Source: Nostoc sp. ATCC 53789
GTDB taxonomy: Bacteria; Cyanobacteriota; Cyanobacteriia; Cyanobacteriales; Nostocaceae
Reading direction: 5' to 3'
Length of the DNA stretch: 64,000 nt
Assembly: GCF_009873495.1 (NCBI RefSeq)
Contig: NZ_CP046704.1
Coordinates: forward strand, 1-64,000
Positions 8,516 through 20,200 of the stretch are shown piece after piece. A program made the translations under genes and the position numbers. The stretch's first letter is position 1, and every line of letters begins with the position of its first letter. The notes beneath the pieces were generated by a model. It did no database searches, was not told the origin of the DNA, and saw only the letters and a list, made by a program, of their open reading frames with translations.

Positions 8516-10189
8516 TTAAACAGAAGTCAAATCGTTCTGTGTCAGCGTAGTGGTATTAAACCCACTCAGCACCGCTAAAGTTTGATTGCCTAAGCTAATC
8601 TGATTACCAGAGAAAGACAACTGACTAAAACTCAAACCAGACAAGCCGATTTTATCGCTCTGACCTAAATTAAAATCGGTAATTGTATCCCGACCTGCGG
8701 CTTTCTCCAACACAAAGATGTCGCTACCAGTCCCGCCAGTCAAGTTATCATCCCCCTTGTCACCGTCGAGGAAATCGTTACCCGCACCGCCGACAAGGAA
8801 ATCTTGGCCGTTACCTCCAATTAAACTGTCGTTCCCGTCACCGCCATAGAGTTTGTCATCACCGTTATCACCTTCGAGACGGTCGTTATCAGCATCACCA
8901 TAAAGTGTGTCTTGACCATTACCACCATAGAGTTGATCGTTGCCAGTACCGCCATAGAGTAAATCATCACCATTCTCACCCACAAGTTTATCATTGCCAG
9001 CATTGCCGGAAATGGTATCTTGAGCGTTGAGTCCGTTAATGATGTCGTTGCCGGATGTGCCGTTGAGGTTATCGTTTTGGTTAGTACCGTTGAGGGTTAT
9101 GCCGACTGCTACCGTTACTATCCCCAAATCAGTGCCACCACTGCCATCGCTGAGGGTATAGTTAAAGCTGCCATTACCATTGCTGAAACCTGTGGTCGGA
9201 GTAAAGACGACATTGCCACTGTTATTTAAGGTGACAGTACCATTAACAGCGTTACTCACAGCAGTGATGCTCAAAGTAGAACTGTCTACATCAGTATCGT
9301 TAGCCAACAAGTCAGCAGCCAACAGGGTCAAAGGTGTATTTTGATTGGCACTAGCAGAGTCATCACCAGCGACAGGTGCATCGTTGACGGGAGTTACCGT
9401 TAGGTCAAAGGTATCGTTAGCAGTAGCATTGCTGGTGTCAGTGGCGGTAACTTTAATGCTAATTGTGCCGTTATTTGGGTCATCGGGAGTGCCACTGAAG
9501 GTGCGGGTATTGGCGTTGAAAGTTAACCAACTAGGTAGGGGGTTGTTGTTAGCGAGGGTGGCTGCGTAAGTTAAGCTGTCACCTGCATCGACATCAGCAA
9601 AGGTATTGGCTGGAAGAGTATAGCTGAAAAAACCATCTTCTAGGGTTGTTTGATCTGCGATCGCATTTGCTAAAGTTGGCGCATCGTTAACACCGTTGAT
9701 GGTAACGTTAACGGTAGCAGTATCCGTTCCGCCGTTGCCATCGGAGATAGTGTAATCGAAGCTATCGGTAGCAGTAGCACCCACACCCAAAGATTCAAAT
9801 TGAGCGTTGGGGTTGTAATTGTATGTGCCGTTAGCGTTGAGCGTTAATAAAGCACCGGATGCCAAGGTAATCTGGCTGCCGACATTAGTAGCAATGCCAT
9901 TTACAGCCGCTACTGTCAAGATATCGGTCGCTTCGGGATCAGTGTCGTTGGTTAAGACATTACCAGTGCCATTCGTATCTTCGTTGGTGGTAGCAGTGTC
10001 GTTATTGGCGGTGGGAGGATTGTTGACTGGGGTAGTAGCGGATGTATTCTCGAAGAACAACGTATCGCCTGCACTATTGCCCACAAAAGCATCCAAGTCC
10101 CCATCGCCATCGATATCGGCAAAGGTGGGTGCAGAATATCTCCCCGCCTTCGTCAGTCCATCGATGGCTTCATATGCATCGGCCCTGAA
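8516..10189 (-). CDS. RTX/VCBS-type calcium-binding surface protein, 5'-truncated
   Basis: The frame is open from 10189 to the stop at 8516. From the N-terminus it shows an FG-GAP/VCBS-like segment (PTFADIDGDGDLDAFVGNS) and three cadherin/VCBS-like repeats (NTPLTLLAADLLANDTDVD, SDGSGGTD). About ten RTX nonapeptides follow (GGTGNDQLYGGNGQD, GGDGNDSL), then a C-terminal LSGLSFSQLSF domain typical of such proteins. RTX repeats bind calcium in a beta-roll, and the protein is likely exported by a type I system that is not in the window. There is no ATG near the 5' end; the best start is TTG at 10094-10096. Its upstream sequence is replaced at about 10180 by a histidine-kinase fragment on the other strand, so the gene has lost its 5' end. 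Confidence 0.75.
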   Translation of the reverse strand, partial: FRADAYEAIDGLTKAGRYSAPTFADIDGDGDLDAFVGNSAGDTLFFENTSATTPVNNPPTANNDTATTNEDTNGTGNVLTNDTDPEATDILTVAAVNGIATNVGSQITLASGALLTLNANGTYNYNPNAQFESLGVGATATDSFDYTISDGNGGTDTATVNVTINGVNDAPTLANAIADQTTLEDGFFSYTLPANTFADVDAGDSLTYAATLANNNPLPSWLTFNANTRTFSGTPDDPNNGTISIKVTATDTSNATANDTFDLTVTPVNDAPVAGDDSASANQNTPLTLLAADLLANDTDVDSSTLSITAVSNAVNGTVTLNNSGNVVFTPTTGFSNGNGSFNYTLSDGSGGTDLGIVTVAVGITLNGTNQNDNLNGTSGNDIINGLNAQDTISGNAGNDKLVGENGDDLLYGGTGNDQLYGGNGQDTLYGDADNDRLEGDNGDDKLYGGDGNDSLIGGNGQDFLVGGAGNDFLDGDKGDDNLTGGTGSDIFVLEKAAGRDTITDFNLGQSDKIGLSGLSFSQLSFSGNQISLGNQTLAVLSGFNTTTLTQNDLTSV

Positions 10190-10511
10190 TCAGGTATTTA
10201 TGAATATTATCAATAATGCCATTGATGCTTTAGAAGTATCAGATACCAATTTCCAACCGACTATTACAATTCAGACAGAATTAAAGAAATCAAACATATT
10301 AATTCGCATAGCAGACAACGGTATAGGGATGAGTAAGTCTGTACAAAATAAGATATTTAATCCATTTTTTACGACGAAATCAGTAGGTAGTGGTACAGGG
10401 TTGGGATTATCAACTAGCTATTAAATTGTGGTCGAAAAACATGGGGGTCAGTTAAGCTGCATTTCTGCACCAGGACAGGGTACAGAATTTATCATTGAAA
10501 TTCCGGTGTAA
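10185..10511 (+). pseudogene. HATPase remnant of a histidine kinase with a nonsense codon
   Basis: The frame begins LNQVFMNIINNAIDALEV (N box), then ADNGIGM (G1) and GSGTGLGLSTSY (G2). A TAA at 10422-10424 stands where relatives have CAA (SYQIVVEKHGG). The same frame then continues IVVEKHGGQLSCISAPGQGT to a final TAA at 10509-10511. The kinase's N-terminal and phosphoacceptor parts are missing at the junction with the RTX gene. A truncated, mutated remnant. Confidence 0.7.
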
Positions 10512-10586
10512 GTTTCTACTCTTATTTATAAATAACTTGATATATCTGGGAACACTATATCTGTAAATCATTAGGATGAACACAGT

Positions 10587-13500
10587 ATGGTTAATACTCT
10601 TGTCAATATTCCTGGATATTGCATCAGCGAAGAACTCTACAATGGTTCCAGAACGCTGGTTTATCGAGGGTATCGAGAGGCTGACTCATTACCTGTAGTA
10701 ATTAAACTGCTGAAGAATCCTTATCCGAGTTTCAGCGAACTGTTGTCGTTTCGCAATCAGTACACGATTACCAAAAACCTCCACTCACCGCTAATCGTCC
10801 AAACCTACAGCCTAGAACCATACCAAAATGGCTATGCTTTGGTAATGGAAGACTTTGGAGGGATTTCTCTCAATGATTGGAGAGTCAGGGGAAGAGGACA
10901 ATCTCTACAAGAGTTATTAAAAATTGGGAGCGCACTATGCAATACCTTAGATATATTGTATCGAGAGCGGATTATTCATAAAGATATCAAACCCGCTAAT
11001 ATTTTAATTAATCCCGAAACAAAGCAAGTTAAATTAATTGACTTTAGTATTGCATCTTTACTACCACGGGAAACGCAAACACTAATTAATCCCAATGTCT
11101 TAGAAGGGACACTAGCTTATATTTCCCCAGAACAAACAGGCAGAATGAATCGGGGGATTGATTACCGAACTGATTTTTATTCACTCGGTGTAACTTTATA
11201 CGAATTATTGAGTGGTGAATTACCGTTTAATTCAAACGACCCGATGGAGTTGGTACATTCTCATATTGCTAAAATGCCTACCGCATTAGAGAACAGGGAA
11301 GAGATTCCGCAAGTGATTTCAGATATTGTGATGAAACTGATGGCAAAAAATGCCGAAGACCGCTATCAAAGCGCATTGGGGTTGAAATTTGATTTAGAAA
11401 ATTGTTTAACTCAACTACAAGGAACTGGTGAAATTCAGAGTTTTGAGATTGGACAGCGCGATATTAGCGATCGCTTCATTATCCCGGATAAACTTTATGG
11501 ACGAGAAGGCGAAGTCTCAACTCTCCTGCAAGCATTTGAGAGAGTTAGCCTTGGTGCAACAGAAATGATGCTGGTAGCTGGGTTTTCGGGAATAGGGAAA
11601 ACTGCGGTTGTCAACGAGATCCATAAACCGATTGTGCGACAACGCGGTTATTTTATCAAAGGAAAATATGACCAATTTCAACGGAATATTCCCTTTAGTG
11701 CCTTTGTGCAAGCATTCCGAGATTTAATGGGACAGTTGTTAACCGAAAGTGATGCACAGATTCAGCAATGGAGGAACCAAATATTAGAGGCTGTAGGAGA
11801 AAATGGACAAGTAATTATTGAAGTTATCCCCGAATTATCAAAAATTATTGGCGAACAATTGCCAGTACCAGAGTTATCAGGAACGGCAGCACAAAATCGA
11901 TTTAATTTGTTGTTTAAAAAATTTACCCAAGTTTTTACCACTGCTGAACATCCGTTAGTGATATTTTTAGATGATTTGCAATGGTCAGATTTGGCATCAG
12001 TGAACTTAATGCAGCTTTTAATGACTGATACAGGTCATCTTTTATTAATTGGTGCATACCGTGATAACGAGGTCAAACCAGGACATCCATTAATGTTGAC
12101 TTTGAATGATATTCAAAAAGCCCAAGTAACAATTAATAGGATTACTTTAGCACCACTGAGCCAAATAAAAGTGAATCAGTTAGTTGCTGATACACTGAAA
12201 TGTCCAGAAAGTTTGGCATGGAATCTTTCTCAATTGCTCCATCAAAAAACTCAAGGTAATCCGTTTTTCGCAACCCAGTTTCTCAAAGCATTGCATCAAG
12301 AAAATATAATTAAATTTGATTGTGAGTCAGGGTGTTGGCAATGTAATATTGCACAAGTGATAACTCTTGCGGTTACAGATGATGTAGTTGCTTTCATGTC
12401 ATTGCAATTGCGAAAACTACCGCCATCAACTCAAGAGGTGTTGCAGCTAGCTGCTTGTATTGGCAATCAGTTTGATTTAGAAACTTTGGCAATTGTTTCA
12501 GAACAATCGCAAATTGAGACGGCTGCTGCTTTGTGGAAAGCATTACAAGAAGGGTTGATTTTACCGATTAGTGATATTTATAAGTTTTATGTTGGGGAAG
12601 AATACCAACAATTTACACAAGAAAATTATGAGATTGTTGCATATAGATTTTTACATGACCGGGTGCAACAAGCAGCATACTCCCTAATTCCTGCCGATGA
12701 AAAACAACCCGTTCACCTGAAGATTGGACAGTTACTCCTGAGTAACACTCCCGAAAGCAATCGGGAAGAACGCATTTTTGAAATTGTCAGTCAACTCAAT
12801 GTTGCGGCGGAATTAATCACCCAATCCACAGAACGTCAAGCATTGGCCCAGTTTAACCTGATGGCAAGTTGTAAGGCAAAAGCAGCAACCGCTTATACTG
12901 CCGCCTGCAAATATGCCCAAGTGGGAATTGGGTTACTGTCCCAAAACAGTTGGCAGCATCAGTATGACTTGACCTTAGCACTCCATCAAGTCGCCACAGA
13001 AACCGCCTATCTGAGCGGTGATTTAGAGCAGATGACAGCCAATGCCCATCTTGTCTTGAATCACGCCAAAACTCCATTAGATCAAATCAGCGTCTATGAG
13101 GTGAAGATTGAGGCATTCACCACCCAGGGTCAATTTACTCAAGCGAGCGCTGCGGCACTTGCCATCTTAAAGTTATTAGGAGTGGAGCTACCCGCAGCGC
13201 CTACCCAGGAAGATGTCGCGGCTGCTTTTAGTACCGTTTCAGATGCGATTGGAGAGCGTTTACCTTGTGAGTTACTCAACCTCAGTCAAGCAAGGGATGC
13301 AAATATCCTGGCAGCAGCTCGAATTTTAACATCGCTAGCACCTTGCGCTTATCTGTCCCAACCACTGCTGTATTTATTGGTAATTTTAAAAAAGGTTTAT
13401 TTATCTGTTGTGTATGGAAATGAATCAACCTCGACCTTTAGCTATGTCTCTTATGGAATATTGATGTGTGGTGTGTTCGGAAACGTTGAATTAGGTTATG

Positions 13501-16439
13501 AATTCGGTCAGTTAGCCCTCGACCTGTTATCAAATCACCAAGATTCTGAATTGAAGGGGAAAACTTTATTACTAGTCTATTTGTACACAAGCCATTGGAA
13601 AATGCACCTGCGTGATGCATTACATTTCTTGCAGATGGCCTATTGTAGTTGTTTAGACGTAGGCGATTTGGCTTTTGCGGGCTACTCTGCGTATAACTAC
13701 GGCTTTTACTCCTATTTTGCCGGACAGAACTTAACGCAATTGGAGGCGGAAGTTGCCAGATATTGTGAAGCGCTCAAGCACCTCAAGCAAAATATAAATC
13801 TGACTTATTCCCAGTTGATTCAACAAATTCTGCTTAATTTAATCGGGGATGGGGATAACATCGTGCTGTTGAGCGGTACAGCCTACAATGAACAGTATCA
13901 GCTTCCATTACATGAAACAGCAGGCGAGCGCACTGCATTAGCATTGCTGTGGATTAATAAACTGGTTGTGTCCTATCTATTTTCAGAGTTTGAACAAGCC
14001 GTACAACAGGCTGGGCAGGCAAGACAGTATTTGGATGCTGTTCTTGCTTCCCTATATGTACCTATCTTTCATTTTTATGAGTCTTTAGCTCAACTAGCAT
14101 GGTTCGAGCAACTTCCAACCCTAGAACAGCAGCAAGCAAATGAATACATCGCTGCCAACCAAGAAAAACTCAACTATTGGACAACTCATGCCCCGATGAA
14201 TTTCTTGCACAAGTTTCATCTAGTCGAGGCGGAACGAGAGCGAGTGCAAGGCAACAAAGCCTCGGCAATAGATCTGTACGATCGTGCAATCATTGGAGCT
14301 AAAGAAAACGGCTACATCCAAGAAGAAGCACTTGCCAATGAACTAGCAGCTAAATTCTACCTCGAATGGGACAAAGAACGCATAGCTGGGGAATACATGA
14401 CGAACGCCTACTATGGCTATGCTCGTTGGGGTGCAAAAGCCAAAGTCGCCGACTTGGAACGACGCTATCCCCAACTCCTCGCCCCCATTTTAAAGCAAAC
14501 ACAATGTCTCTTCTCAACTAATGAAACTATCTTCGCATCAAGTTCTGTAACTTCAACCAGTTCCCTTAGTTCCACTAGTAGCAGCGTTTCTGTTGCTTTA
14601 GATTTAGGTGCCATTCTCAAAGCTTCCCAAACTATCTCAAGCGAAATTGAACTTGAAAAACTGCTTTCATCATTGCTTAGAATTACCATCGAAAATGCTG
14701 GAGCCAATAAGTGTGTGTTAATGCTTGTAGAGTCGGATAAATTACAGATTCGGGCACTAGCAAAGCTGGGCTTACACAATAATGGAAACACTAAAGTTGA
14801 TTTTTCTCCAATACTGACCAATCCCCAACCATTTGAAGAGTCAAGAGATATACCAATTGTCTTAATTAATACCGTCAAACGCAGCTTAAAAGCTGCCGTG
14901 ATCATTGATGCTACTGTACATCCCCAATTAATTAATGACCCATATATTGGGCAACAGCAGCCCAAAAGTATCTTGTGTAGCCCAATTTTACATCAGGGAA
15001 AGTTGCTGGGTGTATTGTACCTAGAAAACAATCTCACTACTGGAGCGTTTACTCATGAGCGCGTCGAACTGCTCAACTTACTTTGCACTCAGGCGGCAAT
15101 TTCTCTGGAAAATGCCCGACTTTATCTGCGATCGCAGAACTATGCCCTACAGTTAGAGCAGTCATTGGATGAGTTGAATACTACTCAGTCTCGCTTCTAC
15201 AATCTGGTAGACAACGTTCCTGGCGTGGTTTATCAGTTTCGTATCGCTGCCGATGGCACTTGGACAATGCCTTACATTAGTGCTGATTGTTACGACCTAT
15301 ACGAAATCACAGCAGAGCAGGCGATAGCCAATGTGCAGCTGATCGTAGAGAGAGTACATTCAGAGGATGCTGCGCGTCATCAGCAATCGATTGCTGAGTC
15401 GATGCAAACACTAGACCCTTGGCGCTGGGAAGGACGAATTGTCACACTATCGGGAATCATCAAGTGGATACATGGAGAAGCCCACATCGTCCAACAAGCA
15501 GATGGCTCTCTAGTTTGGGATGGAGTATTGTTGGATATTAGCGAACGCAAAGTTGCTGAACTTGATTTACAACTTGCATTGCTTGACTTACAACAGGCAC
15601 AAATACAAATTGTCCAAAGTGAAAAAATGTCTGCACTAGGCAATTTAGTTGCTGGGGTGGCTCATGAAATGAATAATCCCCTTGGTTTTATTTCTGCCAG
15701 TCTAAAACTTGCTAAACCTACTATCGCCGATCTTGTTGAACATCTCGGACTATATCAAAAAACTTTACCCAACAAAAGTGATGAAATTCTTACCCACGCC
15801 GAAGAAATCGATTTGGATTATAGTTTATCAGACTTGCTCAAAATGATTGATTCTATGTCTATAGCGTGTGACAGACTCAAAAATATTAGCACCAGTTTAC
15901 GTACTTTTTCTCGTGCCGATCAAGATTATAAAGTACCTTTCAATATTCACCAAGGGATTGATAGCACGATTTTAATTTTGAAACATCGTCTCAAGGCAAA
16001 TGAACAACGTCCATCAATTGAAGTTGTCACAAACTACGGTAATTTACCTCAAGTAGAATGCTTTCCTGGTCAATTAAACCAGGTATTCATGAATCTTTTA
16101 GCCAATGCTATTGATGCTTTAGATGAATCTAATCATGGACGTAGTTTTGAAGAAATTAAAGCCAATCCTAACTGTATTACAATTACAACCTCAGTCGAAA
16201 ATAATTTAGTTAAAATTGCCATTTTCGATAATGGTAAGGGGATGGATGAACAAGTAAAATCCAAAATATTTGACCATTTATTTACGACGAAAGCTGTTGG
16301 TAAAGGGACGGGGTTAGGGTTAGCGATCGCAAAATCTATTATTGTGGAAAAACACGGTGGAACACTTGCAGTTAATTCTACCCCAGGTGTTGGAACAGAA
16401 TTGGTGATTACCTTACCGATTTTGGTTCAGGCTCATTGA
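10587..16439 (+). CDS. Giant Ser/Thr kinase - AAA ATPase - GAF - PAS - histidine kinase hybrid
   Basis: A 1950-residue cytoplasmic multi-kinase. The Ser/Thr kinase domain (about 8-275) has K40, the catalytic loop HKDIKPAN (131-138) and DFS in place of DFG (152-154). An AAA/NTPase module follows with Walker A GFSGIGKT (332-339) and Walker B VIFLDDLQWSD (about 458-468). A long helical repeat region runs about 600-1290, then GAF (about 1350-1505), PAS (about 1535-1655), phosphoacceptor SEKMSALGNLVAGVAHE with His 1693, and HATPase with NQVFMNLLANAIDAL, DNGKGM and GKGTGLGLA. This is the HstK-type architecture of filamentous cyanobacteria, linking Ser/Thr and His phosphorylation. It starts at ATG 10587 and is monocistronic. 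The signal and targets are unknown. A paralogue lies downstream. Confidence 0.9.
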   Translation: MVNTLVNIPGYCISEELYNGSRTLVYRGYREADSLPVVIKLLKNPYPSFSELLSFRNQYTITKNLHSPLIVQTYSLEPYQNGYALVMEDFGGISLNDWRVRGRGQSLQELLKIGSALCNTLDILYRERIIHKDIKPANILINPETKQVKLIDFSIASLLPRETQTLINPNVLEGTLAYISPEQTGRMNRGIDYRTDFYSLGVTLYELLSGELPFNSNDPMELVHSHIAKMPTALENREEIPQVISDIVMKLMAKNAEDRYQSALGLKFDLENCLTQLQGTGEIQSFEIGQRDISDRFIIPDKLYGREGEVSTLLQAFERVSLGATEMMLVAGFSGIGKTAVVNEIHKPIVRQRGYFIKGKYDQFQRNIPFSAFVQAFRDLMGQLLTESDAQIQQWRNQILEAVGENGQVIIEVIPELSKIIGEQLPVPELSGTAAQNRFNLLFKKFTQVFTTAEHPLVIFLDDLQWSDLASVNLMQLLMTDTGHLLLIGAYRDNEVKPGHPLMLTLNDIQKAQVTINRITLAPLSQIKVNQLVADTLKCPESLAWNLSQLLHQKTQGNPFFATQFLKALHQENIIKFDCESGCWQCNIAQVITLAVTDDVVAFMSLQLRKLPPSTQEVLQLAACIGNQFDLETLAIVSEQSQIETAAALWKALQEGLILPISDIYKFYVGEEYQQFTQENYEIVAYRFLHDRVQQAAYSLIPADEKQPVHLKIGQLLLSNTPESNREERIFEIVSQLNVAAELITQSTERQALAQFNLMASCKAKAATAYTAACKYAQVGIGLLSQNSWQHQYDLTLALHQVATETAYLSGDLEQMTANAHLVLNHAKTPLDQISVYEVKIEAFTTQGQFTQASAAALAILKLLGVELPAAPTQEDVAAAFSTVSDAIGERLPCELLNLSQARDANILAAARILTSLAPCAYLSQPLLYLLVILKKVYLSVVYGNESTSTFSYVSYGILMCGVFGNVELGYEFGQLALDLLSNHQDSELKGKTLLLVYLYTSHWKMHLRDALHFLQMAYCSCLDVGDLAFAGYSAYNYGFYSYFAGQNLTQLEAEVARYCEALKHLKQNINLTYSQLIQQILLNLIGDGDNIVLLSGTAYNEQYQLPLHETAGERTALALLWINKLVVSYLFSEFEQAVQQAGQARQYLDAVLASLYVPIFHFYESLAQLAWFEQLPTLEQQQANEYIAANQEKLNYWTTHAPMNFLHKFHLVEAERERVQGNKASAIDLYDRAIIGAKENGYIQEEALANELAAKFYLEWDKERIAGEYMTNAYYGYARWGAKAKVADLERRYPQLLAPILKQTQCLFSTNETIFASSSVTSTSSLSSTSSSVSVALDLGAILKASQTISSEIELEKLLSSLLRITIENAGANKCVLMLVESDKLQIRALAKLGLHNNGNTKVDFSPILTNPQPFEESRDIPIVLINTVKRSLKAAVIIDATVHPQLINDPYIGQQQPKSILCSPILHQGKLLGVLYLENNLTTGAFTHERVELLNLLCTQAAISLENARLYLRSQNYALQLEQSLDELNTTQSRFYNLVDNVPGVVYQFRIAADGTWTMPYISADCYDLYEITAEQAIANVQLIVERVHSEDAARHQQSIAESMQTLDPWRWEGRIVTLSGIIKWIHGEAHIVQQADGSLVWDGVLLDISERKVAELDLQLALLDLQQAQIQIVQSEKMSALGNLVAGVAHEMNNPLGFISASLKLAKPTIADLVEHLGLYQKTLPNKSDEILTHAEEIDLDYSLSDLLKMIDSMSIACDRLKNISTSLRTFSRADQDYKVPFNIHQGIDSTILILKHRLKANEQRPSIEVVTNYGNLPQVECFPGQLNQVFMNLLANAIDALDESNHGRSFEEIKANPNCITITTSVENNLVKIAIFDNGKGMDEQVKSKIFDHLFTTKAVGKGTGLGLAIAKSIIVEKHGGTLAVNSTPGVGTELVITLPILVQAH

Positions 16440-16911
16440 AATAGGCGTAAATAGGTAAACCAAAATTTTCAATAATAACGAATTTACTACGTTTAAGTTT
16501 TTGCTCTAGCTAGTTTTGCCATGCTAGCTTATATCTATTTTGTGGCATGGGTGGTTTATCTTGGGGATTGAAAGCTACTGGAGTTATTGGGGTAAAAGTA
16601 GCCAAGACGCATTTTGCTGCCATGCGTCGCCTGAAAATCATACTCAGACTATGTTTCAGAAAAAAAATTGACTTTAATCTAAAAAGAGCGGATTTTGCAG
16701 ACCAGATCCACTACTTTTATTCGTACCAATTGAACCCCTCTAATTTTTAGAACCTGAAAGCCTTGTGGCTACGTTACCAAATGCCGTATCAAATAACTTA
16801 GGGTTTATATTGCCCCAAAGGTGATGAGATGAATTACACTATTTGTCATTCCACAGGATACGCCATGTGATGTAACGACTACAATTCCATTCTCAACCTT
16901 TCCTAAGTTTT

Positions 16912-17082
16912 CTATATACTGCCTTTTGACATAATCTGTTGATAAACATTCTTTTTATCTCCAGTTTCGTCAATAATTTTAATTATTAGTCTACCATTTA
17001 TGACTTCTAAAATTAGTTCTAGACGCTGGCAATATTCGTCTACAAATTTGATCGTTTTTATGGGTGAACGAGGCTCTACCAT
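16912..17082 (-). CDS. Small hypothetical protein (56 aa)
   Basis: A short minus-strand ORF runs from the ATG at 17080-17082 to a TAG at 16912. It reads MVEPRSPIKTIKFVDEYCQR, then LELILEVINGRLIIKIIDET and ends IMSKGSI. The composition is protein-like (alternating hydrophobic strand pattern, balanced charge). It is divergent from the giant kinase gene at 17249. I do not recognise the family. The rest of the 16440-17248 interval has no gene I can support. Confidence 0.4.
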   Translation of the reverse strand: MVEPRSPIKTIKFVDEYCQRLELILEVINGRLIIKIIDETGDKKNVYQQIMSKGSI

Positions 17083-17248
17083 GCTCTGTGCTTACGTTCT
17101 AGTTTTTTTCCTTTTTTATATTACTGCGAAAGTAATAAAATAGGGTTAAGCATTATTTAACCAATTTTAAAGTTTTAATACATAATGGGATGTAATAGTT
17201 GAATTTCTCAATTTTGAGGGAATTATAACAATGAGATAAATTCCCTAA

Positions 17249-20200
17249 ATGCTTTTGACTAATAATATGACACTGGCGGCAAGCACCTACGCAAATCCAT
17301 TACCCAACATTCCTGGCTATGAGATCGTTGAGCAATTATATGTGGGTTCTCGAACGATTGTTTATCAAGCAGTGGAAGAATTAAGCCAGCGTCAGGTTGT
17401 CATGAAATTGTTGCAACAAGATTATCCCAGCTTCAGTGAATTGTTACGTTTTCGCAACCAATATACTATTGCCAAAAATTTGAATATTTCTGGTGTGATT
17501 CGTCCCGATCGCCTGATACCATATCGTAATAGCTATGCCCTAGTGATGGAAGATTTTGGCGGTGTGGCGCTATCAAAATACAATCGCAGCCATCAGTTAA
17601 CACTATTAGATACACTGGCGATCGCCCTGCAACTAGCCGAAATTCTCCATGAGCTTTATCAGCATCGGGTAATTCATAAGGACATCAAACCTGCAAATAT
17701 TTTGATTCATCCAGAATCGCAACAAGTCAAACTAATTGATTTTAGTATAGCTTCCCTATTACCGAAAGAAAACGAAGAAATCAAGCACCCAAATGTCTTA
17801 GAAGGCACATTAGCCTATATTGCACCAGAGCAAACCGGGCGGATGAATCGGGGCGTTGACTACCGTACAGACTTTTATAGTTTAGGGGTGACTTTGTTTG
17901 AATTGTTGACGGGACAGTTACCTTTTGCTGGCGATGATCCTTTAGAACTGGTGCATAGTCACATTGCCAAACCTGCACCCAGGGTAGATGAAATTAACTC
18001 AGAAATACCAGAGGCGATCGCTCAAATTGTCGCCAAGTTGATGAGCAAAAATGCCGAAGAACGCTACCAAAGTGCTTTGGGCTTGAAGCATGATTTGGCA
18101 ATTTGTTTGGAGCAATTGAAGACAACAGGGAAGATTGCAGCGTTTGTAATTGGGGAGCGAGATATATGCGATCGCTTCACCATCCCGGAAAAACTCTATG
18201 GACGAGAAACAGAAGTTCAGACACTCTTAGATGCTTTTGCGCGAGTCAGCAACGGTAACTCAGAATTACTCTTAGTAGCTGGTTTCTCTGGAATTGGGAA
18301 GACGGCGGTTGTGAATGAAGTTCATAAACCCATTGTGCGGCAACGGGGCTATTTCATCAAAGGTAAATTTGACCAGTACAATCGCAATATCCCCTTGGGT
18401 GCCTTTCTCCAAGCATTTCGGAATTTAATTGGACAGTTACTTTCGGAATCAGATACCCAAATACAAGCATGGAAAGCCAGGATTCTTGAGCCTTTGGGAG
18501 ACAACGCCCAAGTAATCATTGATGTCATCCCTGAATTGGAACGTATCATTGGCACACAACCGCCCGTAACAGAACTATCGGGTACGGCGGCACAGAATCG
18601 GTTTAATTTGCTGTTCCAGAAGTTTACTCAAGTCTTTACGACAAAAGAACATCCTTTGGTGATGTTTTTAGATGACTTGCAATGGGCAGATTCCGCATCC
18701 TTAAAATTGATGCAGTTGTTGATGAGTGAGCGGGAACAGGGGTATTTACTGCTGATTGGGGCTTATCGGGATAACGAAGTTTTTTCCGGCCATCCGTTAA
18801 TACTGACCTTAAATGAAGTCAGCAAGGTAGGAGCTACAGTCAACAGAATTACCTTAGCATCTTTGAGTAGAAGCAGCCTGAATCAGTTAGTGGCAGATAT
18901 GCTCAAATGTGCTGAAGTCTTGGCACAACCTCTAGCAGAATTAGTCTATCAAAAAACCCAGGGGAATCCCTTTTTTGCGACGCAATTTCTCAAAACTCTG
19001 CATCAAGATCAATTCATTACCTTTAATATCCAGGCTGGACATTGGCAATGTGATATTACTCAGGTACGCGAGGCTGCATTAACCGATGATGTTGTGGAGT
19101 TCATGGCCAAGCAGTTGCAAAAATTACCTGATGAGACTCAGAATATCCTCAAACTGGCAGCCTGTATCGGTAATCAATTTGACTTGAGTACTCTGGCGAT
19201 CGTCTCGGAGCAATTGCCGCAGCAGGTGGCAACTGACTTGTGGAAAGGGTTGCAGGAAGGATTAATTTTACCCATCAGTGAAACCTACAAGTTTTTTCAA
19301 GGAAATGATTTAAATGATAACTACACGGATGGGATTAGTGTTGCTTACAAATTCCTCCACGATCGCGTCCAGCAAGCTGCTTATTCCCTGATTCCCCAAC
19401 AGGAGAAACAGGTTGTGCATCTGACAATTGGTCGTCATGTATTAAACCATACATCAGCAGAACAATTAGAGGAGCAAATTTTTGATATCGTCAACCAATT
19501 GAATATTGGCTGTAAGCTCATCAGCGATCCCCTAGAGCAAGCAAGGCTGGTAGAGCTAAATTTAAGAGCCGGACGAAAAGCGATCACTACCACTGCCTAC
19601 GATACTGCTACCTATTGCTTACAATATGCCTGTAATTTGCTGCCGACTGATAGCTGGCAAACTCAGTATGATTTGGCATTAGCCTGCTATAGTAGCGCGG
19701 CTGAGGCTGCTTATCTCAATACAGATTTGGTGCAGATGGAAACTTTGGCGGAAATTGTCTTGCAACAAGCTCGGAGTTTGTTGGATGCTGCCAAGGTGTA
19801 TGAAATTAAAATTGATGCTTACACAAGCCTTGGTGAATTTACTAAAGCTGTCACCACGGGTTTAAACTTTCTCAAATCTTTTGGAATTGAATTTCCCAGT
19901 CAGCCGAATAAACAAGATTTTGTTGATTTTCTCCAACAAACCCGACAGCAATTAGCAGGACGTTCCACAGATGAGCTGTTAAACTTACCTGTGATGACTT
20001 CGCCTCAGTTCCAAGCACTGCTGCGAATGTTAGTTCAAATTAGTGGTCCTACTTACTTAGCATCTCCATCCCTGTATCCTTTAATTTGCTGTCAGCAGGT
20101 GCAGCTATCAGTCACCCACGGTAATATTCCTGCCTCCAGCTTTGGATATGTGGTTTATGGATTATTACTTTGTGGTGTAGTTGGTGACATTACAACAGGT

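Noticed and set aside
8683..9569. Plus-strand ORFs rich in His/Arg or Val/Ala opposite the RTX gene
   Set aside because: Antisense shadows of the RTX nonapeptide and VCBS repeats.
16547..16750. 67-aa plus-strand ORF after the first giant kinase
   Set aside because: Irregular composition and no ribosome site; no family resemblance.
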